The notes below the pieces were generated by a model. The model had not been told where the DNA came from and did not search any database. It worked only from the letters and a program-made list of their open reading frames with translations. Position numbers and translations under genes: made by a program. This document shows positions 18,146 through 26,290 of a stretch of 64,000 bases of DNA, piece by piece (within the stretch, counting starts at the first letter, position 1; every line of letters begins with the position of its first letter). The DNA comes from UBA5239 sp040394635 (GTDB taxonomy: Bacteria > Verrucomicrobiota > Lentisphaeria > Victivallales > Victivallaceae): assembly GCA_040394635.1 (NCBI GenBank), contig JBEBRW010000027.1, positions 1 through 64,000 on the forward strand, given 5' to 3'.

Positions 18146-21103
18146 ATGAAGAAATATGAAATTTTCCTGCTTTTATTCTCGGTTCTGGCGCTGTTTGCGG
18201 CCATGCCGGCCCCGGATGCCGGAATCACGCCTCTGATGAAGGCCTGTGCCGAAGGAGATGTGAATGAAGTCGAGAGGCTCATCAAAGCCGGGGCCGATGT
18301 CAACGTCAAAACCACGGTTTGCGAAGTGACGGTTCTTGAATTCGCCCTCGAAAACGAACATCCACTGGCAATCATAAGAGCACTGCTGAGCAACGGGGCC
18401 GATGCAAAAAAACCGCAATTGTTCCTGAGCAAAGTCATATCCGCGTGCCGGCGCTGGAACAGCAGTAATGAAAGAACCGCTGAGATGGAACAGGTTGTTC
18501 ATCTGCTGCTGGATATGCCGGTGGAGTGGAATCTGGATTTCGCGCTATCCATGTCCCTGTCCTATCAGCAGAGCCTGGATATCAGTAAAAGGTTACTGAA
18601 GCTTGGAGCCAGCCCCAATTTCCGGTGCTACCCCTCCGCGCTGATTGGTGCGATCAATTACGATGATTCGGGGTCGACCGAGGCGCTGGAGCTGCTGTTC
18701 AAATACGGGGCGGACCCGAATCTTGCCGGGGCTTTCGGCGGACTGCCTGTATCTCATGTCCGGAATAAAAAACAGTTCGACCTGTTTCTGCGTCATGGCA
18801 GACGGCTGGACGGGCTGAAGAATCTTGATCTCCTCGCCCGATGGGTCGATCTTGAAACGTTGGATTTACTGATCGGCAAAGGAGTTAAGATTACGGCAAA
18901 CTGTTTTGTCGAAGCCGCGAGAAATCCCAATCTGCCGGAGATTTTCGACCGTATGACAAAGGAATCGGCGGACGCTCCGCCGCTGGATAAGATGCAAACC
19001 CAGGCCATTAAGCAAGGCCCGCTCGGAAACATCAAATTTCTGGCGGCCAAAGGGGAAAAACCAGACGTCGCCAACTTGAATTTGCTGTATTCGGCTTTAT
19101 TATGGCAGCAGAACTCACCGGAAACGCTTGGCAAAGTGGATTATTTCATTGAGCAGGGCGCCAGGATCAATGAGCCGTTTTCCTGGCCCGGCAATGATTA
19201 TAAGCGTACACTGCTGGGGCAAACCATCGGGTGGAACAATCTGAAGACGGTAAAATACCTGCTGGAACGCGGGGCCGACCCGAATGTGGGCGATCAAAAC
19301 GGCAAAACGGCGTTGTTTTATCTGCTTGGCGGGCCGCCGCACTCGACCACCGGCCCGAGAAACAAGCTGGAAACGCTGAATTTGCTGGCCGAACATGGGC
19401 TTGATGTCAAGCGGAAAGATCGTTTCGGCATGCCGGTTCTGGTGATTGCGATGATTACCAATACGCCGGACGAGGTAATCAGGCGGCTCGTCGAGCTGGG
19501 GGCGGACGTCAACGCAGCCACCAATGAGGGCATCACCCCGCTGATGCTGGCGGCCATGACGGGTAAAGCCGGCATCGTCGATTATCTGATCGGCAAAGGA
19601 GCGGACATCAATGCCAGGGATATCACCGGCTGGACGCCGCTGTTTTATGCCTCACATAAATTCGGGTACCACAGTTATTGGCAGCTTGACCGGGAAATAC
19701 CACAGCCCGAGATCGAAAAAAACGCCGGGATCATCGCCTCTCTACTGCGCCACAACGCCGCAGGCAATACGCTGGACGAATTCGGGGCGAGCGCCCTGAT
19801 CGGCGCGGCCGCCTGGGCCGACAGGGATACGCTGAAACTGATGCTGGCGGCGGGCGGAAAAAGACTCATCCACGCCCGCAATCAGTATCATATCAATGCG
19901 ATCATCAATGCCGCCGCGTTCAACAATGACCTTGCTGCCATCCGTTTGCTGCTGAACGCCGGGGCGGATGCCAACAGTGTGGTGAAAAACGGAAAACCAC
20001 AGCAGCGGAATATGATGGCCCACGGTTTCGGACCGTCCGAGATGCGTGTGACGCTTACGGTGGCCGAGGGCCAATATACCATGGGCTGGCGGACCTGCCC
20101 GCTCTTTTCCGCAGTTCACCGCGATAAACCGGAATTGCTGAAACTGCTGCTTGAATATGGCGCGGACCCGCAGGTGAAATATGACTCGGAGAATGCGTTA
20201 AGTTTCTGGGTTCCGAGCGCGGAAATCGAAAAAATCCTGCTGGCTGCCGGGGTCCGTTATGAAGATAATAAAAAGGGCGAAAAGTACCCGAATATTCGCT
20301 GGTTCAACAATAAACTGAGGGATTTGATTTTCGCGGAGCAAAAACCGTTTTATGAAAGGCTGCCGGTACTGGACAAGCAGTCGACAACGGAGATGTTCGG
20401 CAAGAAATTCGAAGAAGCCTTGCACAACGGAACATTCGAGGAAGTCAAATTTTTCGGTGAAAAACTGGACGATTTCGAGGCTTCCTTAATCAGCCGGGCA
20501 GCCTCGAATCCGGCGTATCCGGAGGTGGTCAAGTGGTTCGTGACGAAAAAACCGGATTCTTTGAATTATCAGGATTCTTTGAGCCGGACTGTATTACACT
20601 ATGCACGGCATCCGGGAACAGTCGAATTTCTAGTGAAACAGGGATTGGACGTAAATCGACAGGATAAAGAGGGGAAAACTCCGCTGGTGTGTCTCCTGGC
20701 CAACAGTGCCTGGGGAAAAGGGGATATGGTCGAGGCCCTGATCCGCCACGGTGCGGATATCAATATCGCCGACCACGCCGGCAACACGGCCATGTCGCTG
20801 CTGACGGATAAACCGGAGAGAAGGCGGTCCTCCCCCTTTGATTATCCCCGCCCCGGCCAGATCGTATATAATTATTTCGGGTCCTATGAGATCGATATCA
20901 TCCGAATGCTCGTGAAGCACGGTGCGAACATCAATGCTCCGGTGAACGGCAAAACACCGCTCGAAAAATCGATCCTGGCGGATGACATGCAGTTTTTCGA
21001 GAATTTGATCTCTCTGGGGGCGGATGTCCGCAAAATCGATATGTCTCTCCTCAAGCCGGAGCAGGAATACGTGCTCCACCGGATCAACGAACTGAAAAAG
21101 TAG
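18146..21103 (+). CDS. Large secreted ankyrin-repeat protein
   Basis: A 985-residue protein with an N-terminal signal peptide (residues 1-20, MKKYEIFLLLFSVLALFAAM). More than a dozen ankyrin repeats run from about residue 27 to 975, recognisable by GADVN, GADPN and TPLMxAA turns. No enzymatic domain is visible between them. It would act outside the cytoplasm as a binding scaffold; partners are unknown. Base composition is more AT-rich than the flanking metabolic genes. The gene stands alone between two nearly identical hairpins (18044 and 21133), which suggests arrival as a cassette. Ankyrin proteins are common in PVC bacteria, so this does not by itself imply a host-directed effector. Confidence 0.85.
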   Translation: MKKYEIFLLLFSVLALFAAMPAPDAGITPLMKACAEGDVNEVERLIKAGADVNVKTTVCEVTVLEFALENEHPLAIIRALLSNGADAKKPQLFLSKVISACRRWNSSNERTAEMEQVVHLLLDMPVEWNLDFALSMSLSYQQSLDISKRLLKLGASPNFRCYPSALIGAINYDDSGSTEALELLFKYGADPNLAGAFGGLPVSHVRNKKQFDLFLRHGRRLDGLKNLDLLARWVDLETLDLLIGKGVKITANCFVEAARNPNLPEIFDRMTKESADAPPLDKMQTQAIKQGPLGNIKFLAAKGEKPDVANLNLLYSALLWQQNSPETLGKVDYFIEQGARINEPFSWPGNDYKRTLLGQTIGWNNLKTVKYLLERGADPNVGDQNGKTALFYLLGGPPHSTTGPRNKLETLNLLAEHGLDVKRKDRFGMPVLVIAMITNTPDEVIRRLVELGADVNAATNEGITPLMLAAMTGKAGIVDYLIGKGADINARDITGWTPLFYASHKFGYHSYWQLDREIPQPEIEKNAGIIASLLRHNAAGNTLDEFGASALIGAAAWADRDTLKLMLAAGGKRLIHARNQYHINAIINAAAFNNDLAAIRLLLNAGADANSVVKNGKPQQRNMMAHGFGPSEMRVTLTVAEGQYTMGWRTCPLFSAVHRDKPELLKLLLEYGADPQVKYDSENALSFWVPSAEIEKILLAAGVRYEDNKKGEKYPNIRWFNNKLRDLIFAEQKPFYERLPVLDKQSTTEMFGKKFEEALHNGTFEEVKFFGEKLDDFEASLISRAASNPAYPEVVKWFVTKKPDSLNYQDSLSRTVLHYARHPGTVEFLVKQGLDVNRQDKEGKTPLVCLLANSAWGKGDMVEALIRHGADINIADHAGNTAMSLLTDKPERRRSSPFDYPRPGQIVYNYFGSYEIDIIRMLVKHGANINAPVNGKTPLEKSILADDMQFFENLISLGADVRKIDMSLLKPEQEYVLHRINELKK

Positions 21104-21132
21104 ATTTAACTGCAAAGAGCATAAAAACAATC

Positions 21133-21163
21133 AATCCCATTGGCGGTTGCCAATGGGATTTTT
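21133..21163. terminator. Bidirectional hairpin terminator between the ankyrin gene and malic enzyme
   Basis: Perfect 12-bp arms AATCCCATTGGC (21133-21144) and GCCAATGGGATT (21149-21160) with a GGTT loop. A short T run follows on the plus strand and an A/T-rich stretch precedes it, so it may serve both convergent genes. It is followed by CACGAAA-type repeats (21161-21190). Confidence 0.7.
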
Positions 21164-21202
21164 CGTGTTTTTCGTGACTTTCGTGGTTAAAAAATCCCCG
21201 GG

Positions 21203-22546
21203 TCAGGCTCTTTTGATGCGCTCGGCCACGGATTTTTCGTAGGCGTCGAGATCTTCGATCCGGACCTGGGCCATGCCGGTTTCCATGGCGGCTTCGGCCA
21301 CGTAGCGCGCCACGTGCGGGACCACGCGCGGGTCGAAGGGTTTCGGAATCACGTAGGTCGCTTTCAGCGGACAGTCGCCGTCAAAGACTTTGTTCTTGGC
21401 GTCTTCCGGATAGGCGGCTTTGAGCATTTTCAGGACCGGGGCCGGGATTTTCTGACAGGCCAGTTCGGCGAGGGCGCGGGAGGCGGCCAGCTTCATGGCT
21501 TCGTTGATATCGCGGGCGCGGACATCGAGTGCGCCGCGGAAAATGCCGGGGAACCCGAGCACGTTATTCACCTGATTCGGGAAGTCGGTACGGCCGGTGC
21601 CAACCACCGCCGCGCCGGCATCCCAGGCGTCCTGCGGGAAGATTTCCGGAATCGGGTTGGCCATGGCGAAAATGATCGGGCCGGCACCCATGCTGCGCAC
21701 CATCTTTTTGGTGATGATATTGCCGACGGAGAGGCCGAGGAAAATATCCGCGCCCACCAGGGCGTCTTCCAGTGTGCGGGCCTTGGTCTTGACGGCGAAG
21801 CGTTTCTTCTCCGGGGTCAGGTCGGTGCGGCCGCTGTGGATCACGCCCTTGGAGTCGCACATGATGAAGTTCTCGCGTTTGGCGCCCGCGGTGATGTAGA
21901 ATTCGCTGCAGGCGATACCGGCGGCGCCGGCGCCATTGACCACGAACTTGCATTTGCCGATTTCTTTATTGACCAGTTTCAGCGCGTTGATGATCCCGGC
22001 CAGCGAAATGATGGCGGTACCGTGCTGGTCGTCGTGGAAAACCGGGATGTTCATCGTCTTTTTCAGCGTCTGCTCGATCTCGAAACAGGCCGGAGCGCCG
22101 ATGTCTTCGAGGTTGATGCCGCCGAACGTGGGCTCAAGGCGCTCAACCGTTTCGATGACCAATTTGGCGTCGGTACGGCCGGATTTGTTGGCGACTTTGT
22201 TGATGCACAGCGGGATGGCGTCGATGTCGGCGAAGCGCTTGAAAAGCACGGCTTTGCCTTCCATGACCGGGAGACCGGCTTCCGCGCCGATGTTGCCGAG
22301 GCCGAGGACGGCGGTGCCGTCGCTGACCACTGCCACGAGGTTGCCCTTGGCGGTGTAGTCCCAGACCTTGGCGGGATCTTTGTTGATCTCGACACAGGGG
22401 GCGGCTACGCCCGGGGTGTAGGCCATGGAGAGGTCGAGCTGGCTCTCGCAGGATTTGGAGGAGATGACCTTGATTTTGCCGGGAATCGGCTTGGCATGAT
22501 ATTCAAGACTCTGTTTGTCGAATTTTGCTTTCTGTGCTTTGTTCAT
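21203..22546 (-). CDS. NAD(P)-dependent malic enzyme
   Basis: Decarboxylates malate to pyruvate with reduction of NAD(P). The 447-residue length matches the short bacterial form without a phosphotransacetylase domain. Motifs seen are AYTPGVAAPC (catalytic Tyr), the metal region DIGAPACFEIE, HDDQHGTAIISLAG, and the nucleotide-binding VVNGAGAAGIAC. It is the last gene of a five-gene minus-strand operon with ferredoxin, 2-oxoacid oxidoreductase subunits and hisF, and starts 10 bases after hisF with a GAGG site. It could supply pyruvate or reductant next to the oxidoreductase. Coenzyme preference is not decidable. Confidence 0.9.
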   Translation of the reverse strand: MNKAQKAKFDKQSLEYHAKPIPGKIKVISSKSCESQLDLSMAYTPGVAAPCVEINKDPAKVWDYTAKGNLVAVVSDGTAVLGLGNIGAEAGLPVMEGKAVLFKRFADIDAIPLCINKVANKSGRTDAKLVIETVERLEPTFGGINLEDIGAPACFEIEQTLKKTMNIPVFHDDQHGTAIISLAGIINALKLVNKEIGKCKFVVNGAGAAGIACSEFYITAGAKRENFIMCDSKGVIHSGRTDLTPEKKRFAVKTKARTLEDALVGADIFLGLSVGNIITKKMVRSMGAGPIIFAMANPIPEIFPQDAWDAGAAVVGTGRTDFPNQVNNVLGFPGIFRGALDVRARDINEAMKLAASRALAELACQKIPAPVLKMLKAAYPEDAKNKVFDGDCPLKATYVIPKPFDPRVVPHVARYVAEAAMETGMAQVRIEDLDAYEKSVAERIKRA

Positions 22547-22556
22547 AATTACCTCG

Positions 22557-23321
22557 TTATTTGGTCGCTATGCCATGTTCGTTGAAATAATCTTTGACCT
22601 GTTTGACGGTGAGTTCGCCGAAGTGGAAGACACTGGCCGCCAGCACCGCGGAGGCTTTGCCGACAGTGACCGCTTCGAGTATGTGCTGGAGCGTACCGGC
22701 GCCGCCGGAGGCGATCACCGGGATGGTGACGGCTTCGGCAATGGCGCGAGTCATCGGCAGGTCGTAACCGGTCTTGACGCCGTCGGTATCCTTGCTGGTC
22801 GGGAGCAGTGCGCCGGCACCGAGTTCCTGGCATTTTTTCGCCCATTCCACGGCGTCCATGCCGGTGCCTTTGTTACCGCCGTTGATCAGGACCTCCCAGC
22901 GGTTTTCTTCGCCGGGGAACTTGCGGACGTCGATGGCGACGACAATCTTGCCGGTGCCGAATTTCTGAGCGGCTTCCCTGATCAGGTCCGGATTATGGAC
23001 GGCGGCGGTGTTCACGGAGACTTTGGCAATGCCGACGTCGAACAATTCCTGCATGTCTTCGAGCGTGCGGATGCCGCCGCCTACGCAGATCGGGATGTTG
23101 ACCCCGGCGGCGGCGCGGCGCATGACGTCGAGGCGGGTCGCCCGCCCTTCGAGGGTAGCGGTGATGTCGAGAAACACCAGCTCGTCGGCGCCCTGCTCCG
23201 CGTAGCGCCTGGCGGCCTCGGCGGGATCGCCGATGTCCACCAGGTTGACAAATTGCACACCCTTGACCACGCGGCCGTCTTTGGTGTCGAGACACGGGAT
23301 AATCGATACTGTCTTCGCCAT
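22557..23321 (-). CDS. hisF: Imidazole glycerol phosphate synthase cyclase subunit HisF
   Basis: A 254-residue (beta/alpha)8 barrel that makes imidazole glycerol phosphate and AICAR from PRFAR with ammonia from HisH. The catalytic aspartates lie in IPCLDTKDGRVVKG (near residue 11) and VVAIDVRKF (near residue 130). Phosphate loops are present as GGGIRTLEDM and ASGGAGTLQH. A GGAG site sits 8 bases before the ATG. No other his gene is in view. It sits between the oxidoreductase and malic enzyme genes, an unusual place for an isolated histidine gene. Confidence 0.95.
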   Translation of the reverse strand: MAKTVSIIPCLDTKDGRVVKGVQFVNLVDIGDPAEAARRYAEQGADELVFLDITATLEGRATRLDVMRRAAAGVNIPICVGGGIRTLEDMQELFDVGIAKVSVNTAAVHNPDLIREAAQKFGTGKIVVAIDVRKFPGEENRWEVLINGGNKGTGMDAVEWAKKCQELGAGALLPTSKDTDGVKTGYDLPMTRAIAEAVTIPVIASGGAGTLQHILEAVTVGKASAVLAASVFHFGELTVKQVKDYFNEHGIATK

Positions 23322-23341
23322 GCTATATCTCCAGATTGTTT

Positions 23342-23407
23342 GTCGGACAAGTCGGACAAGTCGGACGGGTCAGACAAATTCTTAACTCTTAACTCTTAAC
23401 TCTTAAC
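23342..23407. repeat. Adjacent 9-bp and 7-bp tandem repeats between hisF and the oxidoreductase gene
   Basis: Four 9-bp units of GTCGGACAA type (23342-23377; the last two units differ by one or two bases) are followed by four perfect TCTTAAC units (23380-23407). The heptamer array runs into the 3' end of the beta-gamma subunit gene, whose stop codon is inside it. Changes in copy number would alter only the last few residues. Confidence 0.85.
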
Positions 23408-24880
23408 TAATTTTTCCGCCATTTTCTGCTGACCGAGCAGGTAGGCTTCGGTGTTCATTTTTACGATCTTTTCTTTGCCGTGGAAGCACTCGGTCAGGGC
23501 GTCCGGCACCAGTTTGTCGATGTCGGCCTGGTCGCGGGCGTCCAGATAATTGGCTTTCAGCACGGCGGCGAGCGCGCCGAGCATGACCGCGTTGGCGCAC
23601 TTCAGGTTGCCGAAGGCTTCCGCGATGTCCGAGGCGTTCAGGTCGAATATGGCCTGGCCGGGCTTGACCGCCGGAGCTTCCTCAATCGTCGAGCTGTCGT
23701 AGAGCAGTACGCCGTTTTCGCCGAGCTCGGGCAGGTATTTTTCCATGGACGGCTTGTTCAGGATGATCAGCAGGTCGCAGTTGCTGTCGACGATCGGCGA
23801 GCCGATGGTGCCGCGGTTGATGATGATGGCGCAGTTGGCGGTGCCGCCGCGCATTTCCGGACCGTAGGACGGCAGCCACGAAACGTTGAAGTTGCGCTGT
23901 TTGCCCATGGCCGCGATGATCAGTCCGAGGCTCAATACGCCCTGTCCGCCGAACCCGGCGATCTTAACACGCAGTTCGCGGTCGAAAATGGCGGAACCGG
24001 CGCGATAATCGTCGGCCACGCCCTCGCCGATTTTGGCGGGGTACATGGCCTGGCGGACTTGCTCCGCATCGAAAATCGGCTGGGGCTTGGTGATCGTCTG
24101 GCGGGTGTCGGATTCATCCTTGTACACGCCGAGCGGGAAATATTCGGTCATTCTGGTGTCGATGAACTCGTCCATCTGCTTGGTGTTCATCTTCAGGTTG
24201 ATCGGACAGCCGGAGAGGACCTCGACGAGCGAGAAACCTTTTTTCTCGATGTTGTTTTTGATCGCCTTGCGGACGGCCTGGCGGGCCTTCATGATGTTCT
24301 TGGTGCTGGTGAGCGAAACGCGCTCCACGTACACCGGGGCCTGCAGCTGCGAGACCATTTCGCTGACCTTCATCGGATAGCCTTCGTTGATTTCGCTGCG
24401 CCCGTAGGGGCTGGTGGTGGTTTTCTGGCCGATCAGCGAGGTCGGGGCCATCTGGCCGCCGGTCATGCCGTAAATGGCGTTGTTAACGAAAAACACGCAG
24501 TAATTTTCGCCGCGGTTGGCGGCCTGGAGGAAATTGTTGAAGCCGATGGCCGCGAGGTCGCCGTCGCCCTGATACCCGAGGACAACGCTCTCGGGATTGG
24601 CGCGGGTGAGCCCGGTGGCGGCGGCGGCGGAGCGCCCGTGCGGCACCTGGACGCCGAAGCAGTCGAAATAGTAATAGGCAAACACGGCGCAGCCGACCGG
24701 CGAGATCAGCGTGGTTTTGTCCAGAATGCCGAAATCGGCAAGCGCTTCGGCGATCAGTTTATGGAGAATGCCATGGCCGCAGCCGGGGCAGTAGTGCATG
24801 TTCTTTTTGACCGCGCCGGGGCGGCGTTCAAAGGTTTCGAAAAAGCCTTTCGGCCGGGTCAGTTTTATCTTTTCGCTCAT
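23396..24880 (-). CDS. 2-oxoacid:ferredoxin oxidoreductase, fused beta (TPP) and gamma subunits
   Basis: 494 residues from Met at 24880. The N-terminal half is a TPP-binding beta subunit with the cysteine motif HYCPGCGHGILHKL, GDGDLAAIG and the VNNAIYGMTGGQMAPTS cofactor loop. From about residue 305 a gamma subunit follows (VKIAGFGGQGVLSLG, SYGPEMRGGTANC). Separate genes encode these in many archaea; the fusion is known in some bacterial anaerobes. Together with the alpha subunit and ferredoxin it would oxidatively decarboxylate a 2-oxoacid to an acyl-CoA. The substrate could be 2-oxoisovalerate or 2-oxoglutarate and cannot be settled by eye. It starts 2 bases after the alpha gene's stop. Confidence 0.87.
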   Translation of the reverse strand: MSEKIKLTRPKGFFETFERRPGAVKKNMHYCPGCGHGILHKLIAEALADFGILDKTTLISPVGCAVFAYYYFDCFGVQVPHGRSAAAATGLTRANPESVVLGYQGDGDLAAIGFNNFLQAANRGENYCVFFVNNAIYGMTGGQMAPTSLIGQKTTTSPYGRSEINEGYPMKVSEMVSQLQAPVYVERVSLTSTKNIMKARQAVRKAIKNNIEKKGFSLVEVLSGCPINLKMNTKQMDEFIDTRMTEYFPLGVYKDESDTRQTITKPQPIFDAEQVRQAMYPAKIGEGVADDYRAGSAIFDRELRVKIAGFGGQGVLSLGLIIAAMGKQRNFNVSWLPSYGPEMRGGTANCAIIINRGTIGSPIVDSNCDLLIILNKPSMEKYLPELGENGVLLYDSSTIEEAPAVKPGQAIFDLNASDIAEAFGNLKCANAVMLGALAAVLKANYLDARDQADIDKLVPDALTECFHGKEKIVKMNTEAYLLGQQKMAEKLVKS

Positions 24881-24882
24881 GA

Positions 24883-25947
24883 TTATTTTTCTCCTTTGAC
24901 GGCCTTGCGGCAGTAGGCGACCACGTCTTCCACGGTCGGCAGGTTGCCGCCCATGCGGTTGATCAGCGTGACGGGTCTGCTGCATTCGATGGCGAGCCGG
25001 ATATCGTCGATCATCTGGCCGTTGTTCATTTCCACACTGACGAACTGTTTGGCGTTCTTCGCGGCCTGCTGGAAAGCATCGGTCGGGAACGGAAACAGCG
25101 TGATGGGACGGATCATACCGACTTTCAAACCCTCCTTGCGGAGCTGTTCGACGGCGGTACGGATGATGCGGCCGCAGATGCCGAAACCGGCGACCACGAT
25201 TTCCGCGTCGTCGACCATGTAGGTATCGGCACGTTGTTCGTTCTTGCGGATTTCATCATAACGGGCGTTCAGGCGGTGATTCACGGCCTCGAGGTCGTCA
25301 TTTTCCATGTAGATAGACGAGATGTAGTTCGCGGGATTGCTGACCTTGAAATCGAGCGCCCAGTCGGGGGACTCGCGGCGCGGTTTGGGCGCGGGCAGAT
25401 TGACGGATTCGAGCATCTGGCCGATGACGCCGTCGGTCAGGATATAAACCGGCGTGCGGTACTTGTCGGCGAGGTCGAAGGCCAGCCCGGCGAAGTCGCA
25501 CATTTCCTGCGCGGAGGACGGCGCGAGCACGATCACTTTGTAGCCGCCGTGGCCGCCGCCCTTGACCACCTGGTTGTAGTCGGACTGTTCGGGGGCAATG
25601 TTGCCGAGGCCGGGGCCGCCGCGGGTGATGTCCACGATGACGCAGGGCAGTTCCATGGTCGCCGCGTAGGACACCCCTTCCTGCTTCAAACTGATGCCGA
25701 GGCCGGAGGATGCAGTCATGGCGCGCCGTCCGGCGGCCGCGGCACCGATCACCATATTGATGGAGGCGGTTTCGCACTCAGCCTGCAGGAAAACGCGGTT
25801 GAGCTTGGGGAAATATTCGGCGGCGGTATGGGCGATTTCGCTGGCGGGGGTGATCGGATAGCCGAAATAACAGTCGCAGCCGGCGAGCAGGGCGCCGAAA
25901 ACGACCGCTTCGTTGCCCTTCAATAACATTTTGTTGGTGTATTCCAT
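24883..25947 (-). CDS. 2-oxoacid:ferredoxin oxidoreductase, alpha subunit
   Basis: 354 residues from Met at 25947 (MEYTNKMLLKGNEAVVFG); a long open frame upstream overlaps the ferredoxin gene and is not used. Typical features are GCDCYFGYPITPASEI, ECETASINMVIGAAAAGRRAMTASSG split over two strands, and the C-terminal VSVEMNNGQM. It corresponds to KorA/VorB-type subunits that bind the pyrophosphate side of TPP. It lies 8 bases after the ferredoxin gene and 2 bases before the beta-gamma gene, so translation is probably coupled. It acts in the cytoplasm in anaerobic carbon metabolism. Confidence 0.88.
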   Translation of the reverse strand: MEYTNKMLLKGNEAVVFGALLAGCDCYFGYPITPASEIAHTAAEYFPKLNRVFLQAECETASINMVIGAAAAGRRAMTASSGLGISLKQEGVSYAATMELPCVIVDITRGGPGLGNIAPEQSDYNQVVKGGGHGGYKVIVLAPSSAQEMCDFAGLAFDLADKYRTPVYILTDGVIGQMLESVNLPAPKPRRESPDWALDFKVSNPANYISSIYMENDDLEAVNHRLNARYDEIRKNEQRADTYMVDDAEIVVAGFGICGRIIRTAVEQLRKEGLKVGMIRPITLFPFPTDAFQQAAKNAKQFVSVEMNNGQMIDDIRLAIECSRPVTLINRMGGNLPTVEDVVAYCRKAVKGEK

Positions 25948-25955
25948 GATTGGCC

Positions 25956-26195
25956 TCACGCGTCGGGAGTTATTTCGATAATGGTGATTGCGCCGGGTTC
26001 CGGACAATTGTAGAAACACGCTCCGCAGCCAATACAGCCCTCGCCCTTGTAAACCGCAAACGGGACACCCATAAAATTGAGTTTGGCGCCCATTTCCAGG
26101 ACTTGTTTGGGGCAGGCATTGACACAGCGGGCACAGCCTTTGCACTCATCGGAGATGATATCGACACGATGAGATTTTTTCACTTTTTCATTCAT
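25956..26195 (-). CDS. 2x[4Fe-4S] ferredoxin, delta subunit of the oxidoreductase
   Basis: 79 residues with two cluster motifs: CKGCARCVNACP and CIGCGACFYNCP, each CxxCxxCxxxCP. It would carry electrons from the oxidoreductase. The start at 26195 (MNEKVKK) is preferred over an upstream Met in the same frame because the upstream stretch is hydrophobic and unlike ferredoxins. It is the first gene of the operon, with a good promoter at 26234-26262. Confidence 0.9.
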   Translation of the reverse strand: MNEKVKKSHRVDIISDECKGCARCVNACPKQVLEMGAKLNFMGVPFAVYKGEGCIGCGACFYNCPEPGAITIIEITPDA

Positions 26196-26233
26196 CAGCT
26201 TTTCCCAAAGTTGTAATAAAATTAATAAATGGA

Positions 26234-26262
26234 AAGATAGCACCAAAACCGTTGATTTTCAA
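26234..26262 (-). promoter_or_regulatory. Sigma70-type promoter of the oxidoreductase operon
   Basis: Read on the minus strand: TTGAAA (26262-26257), 17-bp spacer, TATCTT (26239-26234). It lies about 40 bases upstream of the ferredoxin ATG. Confidence 0.6.
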
Positions 26263-26290
26263 GTGAAAACAAGGATGAAATCGGCGAAAA

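Noticed and set aside
23342..23407. The tandem repeats as a CRISPR array
   Set aside because: Units are 7 and 9 bp without spacers, and there are no cas genes.
23396..24880. Beta-gamma fusion as a sequencing error joining two genes
   Set aside because: The two domains are joined in one frame by a plausible linker with no lost stop or overlap, and such fusions are known in other anaerobes.
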